This document shows positions 6,461 to 10,524 of a stretch of 10,524 nucleotides of DNA, one piece after another. The position numbers and the translations under genes are program-made. How positions within the stretch are numbered: position 1 is the first letter of the stretch; each line of letters starts with the position of its first letter. The notes below the pieces were generated by a model. It ran no database searches. It saw nothing but the letters and a program-made list of their open reading frames with translations, and was not told the origin of the DNA. The stretch is from CALAED01 sp937891035. GTDB lineage: Bacteria > Actinomycetota > Actinomycetes > Streptosporangiales > Streptosporangiaceae. The stretch covers positions 1 through 10,524 of the forward strand of contig DASQSZ010000334.1 of NCBI GenBank assembly GCA_035642125.1, in the 5' to 3' direction.

Positions 6461-7507
6461 GTGAGATCTCCCCGCCACGTGATCCGTCCCCTCGTTCGAC
6501 TCACCCTCACCAGCATCGCGGCGCTCGCCATCGGCGCGAGCACGCTCGTCTCCCCGGCGGCCGCCTCATCGTCCGACGGTGGAGTCAGGCTGCACACCAA
6601 CGCCGAACTGGCGCGCACCCTCGCCCAGATCGAGCGCGCCGCCGACGGCAGGGTGGACGTGCGCAGCGTCGGCACCTCCAACGAGGGCCGCCCGCTGTGG
6701 TTCGCCACCTTGGGCACCGGCCCGGTCCGCCTGCTGTACGTGACTCAGCAGCACGGAGACGAGCCGCTCGGCACCGAGTCCGCGATCCACGCGCTGCGCA
6801 CGCTCGCCCTGAGCGACAGCGCGACCGCCAGGCAACTGCGTTCCAAGATCACCCTCGGCATCCTCGTCCGGGTCAACCCGGACGGGCACGAGCGCAACTG
6901 GCGATTCAACTTCGACCCCGACGCGCAACCCGAGTTCGGCCAGGTCGGCCAGGGTTATGACATCAACCGGTACCACAACCCGGAGATCGCGCCGGAGGAC
7001 AACCCGGTGCCGGAGGCGGCCGCGGTCCAGCGTACGTACGCCGCGTTCCGTCCCGCGATCGTCGTCGACTACCACATGCAGGGCCGGTATGTCTTCCCCG
7101 ACGGCAGGGAGATCACCACGTCGATCTTCTGGCCCAACAACCCGGACGTCTCGGCGACAGCGGTGCGCGCCTCCAAGCAGGTCGCGGTGCGAGTGCACGG
7201 CGCGTTCACCGACGCCCGCGCGGTCGTGTCGCAGTATCCGGGCGGGGAATTCCGGGGCATCGCCCGCAACGCCTACGGGCTGAGGGGCAGCGCCTCGCTG
7301 CTGGTCGAGCTGAGCTCGCTGCCGCCCGAGCGCGAGCAATTCCAGGTCCGCACGGCGTACGAGTCGATGATCGATCTGGCCGAGGCCGCCGGGTTCGGCA
7401 GGCTGGCCGGCATCGATCCCGCCGAGGCCGACGCGATCCCGCTGCGCGGTGAGGAGCTGCCAGGCACTAGCGCGGCCACGCGGCATCTCGAAGACGACGC
7501 CGCCTGA
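6461..7507 (+). CDS. Secreted M14-family zinc carboxypeptidase
   Basis: A 348-residue exported metallopeptidase. A Sec-type signal peptide has basic residues at 2-13, a hydrophobic stretch LTLTSIAALAIGASTLV (14-30), and a likely cut near AAA-S at 35/36. Zinc ligands are H98 and E101 (HGDE) and H205 (DYHMQ). Substrate-carboxylate contacts are R148 or R145 after NPDGHE, and N169-R170 in GYDINR. The catalytic base is E283 in LLVELSS. All the M14 key residues are therefore present, although the substrate side-chain preference cannot be read; a host protein peptide or a peptidoglycan stem peptide are both possible. GTG at 6461 has GAAAGGG 9 nt upstream (6445-6451). The acidic C-terminal tail (about 325-348) is extra. 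The neighbouring genes on the right are cell-wall lytic, which is suggestive only. Confidence 0.9.
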   Translation: MRSPRHVIRPLVRLTLTSIAALAIGASTLVSPAAASSSDGGVRLHTNAELARTLAQIERAADGRVDVRSVGTSNEGRPLWFATLGTGPVRLLYVTQQHGDEPLGTESAIHALRTLALSDSATARQLRSKITLGILVRVNPDGHERNWRFNFDPDAQPEFGQVGQGYDINRYHNPEIAPEDNPVPEAAAVQRTYAAFRPAIVVDYHMQGRYVFPDGREITTSIFWPNNPDVSATAVRASKQVAVRVHGAFTDARAVVSQYPGGEFRGIARNAYGLRGSASLLVELSSLPPEREQFQVRTAYESMIDLAEAAGFGRLAGIDPAEADAIPLRGEELPGTSAATRHLEDDAA

Positions 7508-7545
7508 GCGACCCTCATCCCCCGGCCCGCCGGCTCATAGGTCGG

Positions 7546-7577
7546 GACGCATGAACAGGACGACCGCCTCCGGCGTC
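7546..7577. terminator. Weak hairpin candidate between convergent genes
   Basis: GACCGCC (7562-7568) can pair with GGCGTC (7572-7577) with one bulged C, or GACGC (7546-7550) with GCGTC (7573-7577). Neither has a T-run. The 141-nt gap at 7508-7648 between the convergent M14 and transglycosylase-like genes shows nothing else I can name. Confidence 0.25.
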
Positions 7578-7648
7578 TGTGGGAGCGGAGCGGACTGACG
7601 GGGCCCTGGCATCGGCATCGAATTGTGGTGTCGACTCCGAGACAAGGG

Positions 7649-8467
7649 CTATTTGATGAGGACGCGGTCGGCTGGGGCCTTGGTGTCTTTCGTCCAGCCG
7701 GCGTGGCCGTTGTCCGCCGTCCATTGGCGGCCCGCGTATCTGATCTCGGTGAGGCCGTACGCCTGCGCGTGGGAGACCGCCCAGGCGGCCACCATCCACC
7801 CCTCGCGCGGCGAGCCGACGGCGACAAAGTCGCCGCGGATCGGCGGCCCACCGGGTCCGAACGTGCGCCGCAACTCGCGCAGCGCGGCCGCGCGGCGTTC
7901 CTGGGTGCGTCTGCCGGGGGTGAACCAGCAGCGGACGGCCATCGCCCGCCGGCCGATGTAGGCGGCGGCGAGGGTCTGGGCCATCGTCACGTGCCGGGCG
8001 TAGGCGCTGCCGTCGGCGCTGCGCTGTACCCGCTGGGCCGCGTCCGCCACGGACCGGCGCCGGTAGTCCTTCACCTTGGCCAGGGCGGCGAAGAACCGGC
8101 GCGATGCGTAAACCGGATCCATGAGCCGTTCCTTCGCGCCCCATCCTTGCGAGGGGCGCTGCTGGAACAGGCCCACCGAGTCGAGATCGCCGAACTCCAG
8201 GTTGCGGATGTGCGACTCCTGCTCCGCGGTCGCGTAGGCGATCACGAGCGCCCGCTCGGGCAGCTTCTCGCCGGCCGCCACAATCGCGATCGTCGCCGCG
8301 TTGGCCGCCTGCTCCAGGTCGAGCACCTCGGTGTCCGCCCGGCAGCCGGAGCCGTGCAGGTAGGGCTTCACGTACCGGTATGCCGCGAACATCCCGATGC
8401 CCAGCACGAGGACGGCCACAAGCGTGATCACCGTCACCCGCGTCCGTGCTGAACCGAACCCGCCCAC
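7649..8467 (-). CDS. Membrane-anchored lytic-transglycosylase/lysozyme-like protein
   Basis: A 272-residue protein with one N-terminal transmembrane helix (VTVITLVAVLVLGIGMFAAY, 11-30) and the rest predicted outside the membrane. Residues 50-175 have the look of a goose-lysozyme/SLT fold: ERALVIAYATAEQESHIRNL with the candidate catalytic E84 in the ES motif, then DLDSVGLFQQRPSQGWG (94-110) in place of the GLMQ motif, and a helical MDPVYASRRFFAAL. This family is common in actinomycetes, where it is usually annotated as hypothetical or as a heavy-metal transporter; I see no transporter features. A second conserved C-terminal segment (212-271) has no known role. The GTG at 8467 is the most likely start because the hydrophobic anchor follows 10 residues later. 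No Shine-Dalgarno is present; TACGGT 6 nt upstream suggests leaderless expression. It is divergent from dapD. Confidence 0.78.
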   Translation of the reverse strand: MGGFGSARTRVTVITLVAVLVLGIGMFAAYRYVKPYLHGSGCRADTEVLDLEQAANAATIAIVAAGEKLPERALVIAYATAEQESHIRNLEFGDLDSVGLFQQRPSQGWGAKERLMDPVYASRRFFAALAKVKDYRRRSVADAAQRVQRSADGSAYARHVTMAQTLAAAYIGRRAMAVRCWFTPGRRTQERRAAALRELRRTFGPGGPPIRGDFVAVGSPREGWMVAAWAVSHAQAYGLTEIRYAGRQWTADNGHAGWTKDTKAPADRVLIK

Positions 8468-8510
8468 GGGTTGACCGTACCGGCACTCGAGTACCACTAA
8501 GCTCACGGCC
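8468..8510. promoter_or_regulatory. 43-bp divergent promoter region of the transglycosylase-like gene and dapD, with a palindrome
   Basis: The minus strand has TACGGT (8474-8479) ending 6 nt before its GTG. The plus strand has TAAGCT (8498-8503) ending 7 nt before the dapD ATG. TTGACC (8471-8476) is a good -35 match but its 21-bp spacing to TAAGCT is too long. ACTCGAGT (8485-8492) is a perfect 8-bp palindrome inside a longer imperfect one, between the two -10 candidates. Confidence 0.4.
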
Positions 8511-9347
8511 ATGACCGACGCCTTCAACAGTCCGATCTCGGCCGACATCGACGAGCTTTGGGAGCGCCGGGCCGACCTCGGCCCGGACGACGCCGCGGCC
8601 CGCGCGGTCATCGTGGCCGCCGTCGACAGCATCGACGCCGGCGAAAGCCGCGTGGCTTTCGTCGACAGGGCCACCGACGAGGTCGTCGTCGACGAGCGGG
8701 CCAAGCGGGCGATTTTGCTCAGCTTCAAGGTGCTCGGCATGGCTCGTGCCCAGGTGGGCGACTTCCACTACAACGACAGGATCCCGCTCAAGAGCCGGCT
8801 CGACGGCGTGCGGGTGGTGCCGGGCGCGATCGCCCGCTGGGGGTCCTACCTGGCGCCGGGCGTGGTGTTGATGCCGTCCTTCGTCAACATCGGCGCGTAC
8901 GTCGGCAGCGGCACGATGGTCGACACCTGGGCGACCGTCGGCTCGTGCGCCCAGATCGGTACGAACGTCCACCTGTCCGGCGGCGTCGGCATCGGCGGGG
9001 TGCTTGAGCCGCCGAACGCCAAGCCGGTGATCATTGAGGACGAGTGCCTGATCGGCAGCCGGTCGATGATCACCGATGGTGCCCGAGTGAGCACGGGTTC
9101 GGTGATCGGCGCCGGCACCATCTTGAACCCGTCGATCCCGGTGATCGACGCGCAGACCGGCGACGAGATCAGCCGCGGGCACGTGCCGGCGTGGAGCGTC
9201 GCGGTCGGCGGCACCCGCGTGAAGGACTTCGCCGGAGGGACCTTCGGCCTGCCCTGCGTCCTGGTGATCAAGCGGCTCACCGAGGGCGAGCGCCATGACA
9301 AGGCCTCGCTCAACGACATCCTGCGCGACCACGGCGTCAGCGCCTGA
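8511..9347 (+). CDS. dapD: Tetrahydrodipicolinate N-succinyltransferase DapD (short, E. coli-like type)
   Basis: A 278-residue left-handed beta-helix acyltransferase that succinylates tetrahydrodipicolinate, the step before DapC in diaminopimelate/lysine synthesis. Helical N-domain 10-80; the hexapeptide coil runs about 103-240 with VVPGAIARWGSYL, LMPSFVNIGAYV, then GTMVDTWATVGSCAQIG (134-150) and HLSGGVGIGGVLEP (154-167), almost identical to E. coli DapD. D138 matches catalytic D141 of E. coli. The second catalytic residue, E189 in IGARSE, aligns with M186 in IGSRSM. The core and length resemble proteobacterial or Bacteroidetes enzymes rather than the longer actinobacterial type (Rv1201c, about 317 residues). 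The ATG at 8511 has no Shine-Dalgarno; a leaderless start is likely. dapE is not in the window. Confidence 0.92.
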   Translation: MTDAFNSPISADIDELWERRADLGPDDAAARAVIVAAVDSIDAGESRVAFVDRATDEVVVDERAKRAILLSFKVLGMARAQVGDFHYNDRIPLKSRLDGVRVVPGAIARWGSYLAPGVVLMPSFVNIGAYVGSGTMVDTWATVGSCAQIGTNVHLSGGVGIGGVLEPPNAKPVIIEDECLIGSRSMITDGARVSTGSVIGAGTILNPSIPVIDAQTGDEISRGHVPAWSVAVGGTRVKDFAGGTFGLPCVLVIKRLTEGERHDKASLNDILRDHGVSA

Positions 9348-9363
9348 GCTCGCACGCCACGAG

Positions 9364-9388
9364 CCCAATCCACGCCCCCCAATCCACG
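9364..9388. repeat. 11-bp direct repeat after dapD
   Basis: CCCAATCCACG occurs at 9364-9374 and 9378-9388, a 14-bp period, just before the terminator hairpin. No function is evident. Confidence 0.7.
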
Positions 9389-9396
9389 ACCCCGGA

Positions 9397-9443
9397 CGTG
9401 ACCGTGCGGCCGGCGCGGTGGCCGGCCGGCCGCAGCGGTCACG
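9397..9443. terminator. Strong GC-rich hairpin, bidirectional terminator candidate
   Basis: CGTGACCG (9397-9404) pairs with CGGTCACG (9436-9443), and TGCGGCCGGC (9405-9414) pairs with GCCGGCCGCA (9425-9434), with a single bulged G at 9435 and a 10-nt loop. That is 18 base pairs between the convergent dapD and GH25 genes. There is no T-run, which is common for actinomycete terminators. Confidence 0.8.
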
Positions 9444-9460
9444 GGTCGCGAGGTGCGGGA

Positions 9461-10336
9461 TCAGGCCGGAGTGTTGTTGGCAAGAGCCGTCAGCCGCGCC
9501 GATGAACCGTTGAAGACGTCCTGGTCACCGGGGAAGAAGCCCGAGTCGGCGAACTGCCAGAAGGTGTAGAAGCCCCAGCCGGCCGGAAGCGTCCCGACGG
9601 TGCTGCTGTAGCGGGCGATCCACAGCGGGTTGTTGTTCGCGAAACCGCTGTAGTTGCCGGTGCAGGTCGTCCACCAGTTGGTGGTGGTGTAGATGACCGC
9701 CCAGCGGCCGGTCCGCGCGCGGTAGGTGTTGATGAAGTCGGCGATCCACGACCGCATCGCGCTTTGGCTCAGCCCGTAGCAGGTCGCGCCGTACGGGTTG
9801 TACTCGATGTCGAGCGTGCCGGGCAGCGTGCGGTTGTCAGCCGACCAGGCGCCGCCGTTGGAGGCGAAGAAGTTCGCCTGCGTGGCGCCGCTTGACCGGT
9901 CGGGCAGCGCGAAGTGGTACGCCCCGCGGACCAGGCCGGCGTGGTAGGAGTTGGGGTAGTTGGTGTTGAAGTTCGGGTCCTTGAAGCTCGTGCCCTCAGT
10001 CGCCTTCATGTAGGCGAAGACGGCGCCCTGGTTCCTGATCGTGGTCCAGTTGAGGCTGCCCTGCCAGTGACTCACGTCGAGGCCGCGCAGGCCGGGCGGA
10101 ATGGCGAGCGTGCCGAACGACCCGCCCTCGTGGGCGGCGATGGTCGAGCCCATGCGGTCCTGCTCCGGGTGGCTCATCGGACCGCTGACCCGCGTCGGGC
10201 CGTTGGGGTCGGCCGGATACGGGCCGGGGGCGACGTGCACGGCGTGCGCGGCCGGTCCGTGCAGCAGGCCGGCGCCGGCGAGCGCGGTCGCGGCGGCCAC
10301 CGAGGCGAGGCGGCGGGCTAAGCGGGGGACGGACAT
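9461..10336 (-). CDS. Secreted GH25 lysozyme (muramidase), downstream copy of a tandem pair
   Basis: A 291-residue exported N-acetylmuramidase cutting the MurNAc-GlcNAc bond of peptidoglycan. The signal peptide is MSVPRLARRL, then an Ala-rich hydrophobic core (11-30), with a likely cut after AHA at 32. A linker with HPEQDRMGSTIAAHEGG (56-72) leads to the GH25 barrel. Catalytic-site residues are D87 in GLDVSHWQG and D176/E178 in LDIEYN; D273 in PGDQDVFNG ends the barrel. YMKATEG (109-115), ARTGRWAVIYTT and FYTFWQFA are family strands. C186 and C225 could form a disulfide. ATG 10336 is chosen because AAGGAG (10344-10349) is 7 nt upstream and the signal peptide begins here; the frame stays open to 10432, but that part overlaps the neighbouring gene. 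The 28-nt spacing suggests cotranscription with the upstream copy. Confidence 0.95.
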   Translation of the reverse strand: MSVPRLARRLASVAAATALAGAGLLHGPAAHAVHVAPGPYPADPNGPTRVSGPMSHPEQDRMGSTIAAHEGGSFGTLAIPPGLRGLDVSHWQGSLNWTTIRNQGAVFAYMKATEGTSFKDPNFNTNYPNSYHAGLVRGAYHFALPDRSSGATQANFFASNGGAWSADNRTLPGTLDIEYNPYGATCYGLSQSAMRSWIADFINTYRARTGRWAVIYTTTNWWTTCTGNYSGFANNNPLWIARYSSTVGTLPAGWGFYTFWQFADSGFFPGDQDVFNGSSARLTALANNTPA

Positions 10337-10364
10337 CGGGAAACTCCTTGCGAGGCTTGGCGGA

Positions 10365-10524
10365 TCAGGCGGGGGTGTTATTGGCGAGGGCCAGCAGGCG
10401 GGCCGCGGAGCCGTTGAAGACGTCCTGGTCACCGGGGAAGAGCCCGGAGCTGGCCCACTGCCAGAAGGTGTAGAAGCCCCAGCCGGCCGGGAGCGTCCCG
10501 ACGGTGCTGGCGTAGCGGGCGATG
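10365..10524 (-). CDS. GH25 lysozyme, upstream tandem copy, C-terminal fragment
   Basis: Only the last 53 codons are inside the window; the gene enters from the right edge. The visible protein reads IARYASTVGTLPAGWGFYTF, then WQWASSGLFPGDQDVFNG, and ends ARLLALANNTPA. It differs from the C-terminus of the downstream GH25 gene at only a few positions. Nucleotide identity is also very high, above all over the segment encoding FPGDQDVFNG and over WGFYTFWQ. The stop (10365-10367) lies 28 nt before the start of the downstream copy, so this is a head-to-tail tandem duplication. Catalytic residues other than the terminal Asp are outside the window, so activity cannot be judged. Confidence 0.93.
   Translation of the reverse strand, partial: IARYASTVGTLPAGWGFYTFWQWASSGLFPGDQDVFNGSAARLLALANNTPA

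Noticed and set aside
7515..9368. 617-codon minus-strand frame across the transglycosylase-like gene and dapD
   Set aside because: It is out of frame with the real minus-strand gene and antisense to dapD; no motifs are present.
10337..10432. N-terminal extension of the GH25 gene to 10432
   Set aside because: It would place about 30 Pro/Ser-rich residues before a clear signal peptide, and overlap the 3' end of the other GH25 gene. AAGGAG supports ATG 10336.

Overview
The window is GC-rich DNA with strong G/C bias at third codon positions, GTG starts and several Shine-Dalgarno-free, apparently leaderless starts. It carries a 7Fe ferredoxin directly followed by dapC, an arrangement known from mycobacteria (fdxC-dapC) and other actinomycetes. 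This points to a high-GC actinomycete, perhaps a filamentous one (Streptosporangiales-like). The genus cannot be fixed from sequence reading alone.

Layout. At 1-984 (minus) there is a SAM methyltransferase, followed 20 nt downstream by the first 41 codons of a protein that starts like cysteinyl-tRNA synthetase/MshC but lacks the HIGH motif. The gap at 985-1206 holds divergent promoters. A crotonase-family gene (plus) occupies 1207-2070 and overlaps tail-to-tail with a small SH3-like protein (2030-2332, minus). At 2446-5142 (plus) lie fdxA, dapC and a ManD-type D-mannonate dehydratase, with 28 nt between the first two and a stop/start overlap between the last two. An acyl-CoA dehydrogenase follows (5223-6365), then a secreted M14 zinc carboxypeptidase (6461-7507). 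A membrane-anchored, lytic-transglycosylase-like protein (7649-8467, minus) is divergent from dapD (8511-9347, plus). A long GC-rich hairpin (9397-9443) separates dapD from a tandem pair of GH25 lysozymes on the minus strand; the second copy is cut by the window edge.

How the genes fit together. dapC and dapD encode two steps of the succinylase branch of diaminopimelate/lysine synthesis: DapD succinylates tetrahydrodipicolinate and DapC transaminates the product. dapE is not in the window. The lytic-transglycosylase-like protein and the GH25 lysozymes also act on peptidoglycan, and the M14 peptidase could, so the right half has a loose cell-wall theme. The crotonase and the acyl-CoA dehydrogenase are both acyl-CoA enzymes but are not in one operon. 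ManD belongs to hexuronate catabolism and has no pathway partner here.

I found no clear new multi-gene system. The points most worth checking are the aaRS-like protein without HIGH, a short proteobacterial/Bacteroidetes-style DapD with Met at a position that is catalytic Glu in the E. coli-type enzyme, the 10-bp tandem duplication at the dapC/manD junction, and the near-identical GH25 repeats. There is no tRNA, rRNA, CRISPR array or insertion sequence. The longest stretch without a gene is 222 nt.
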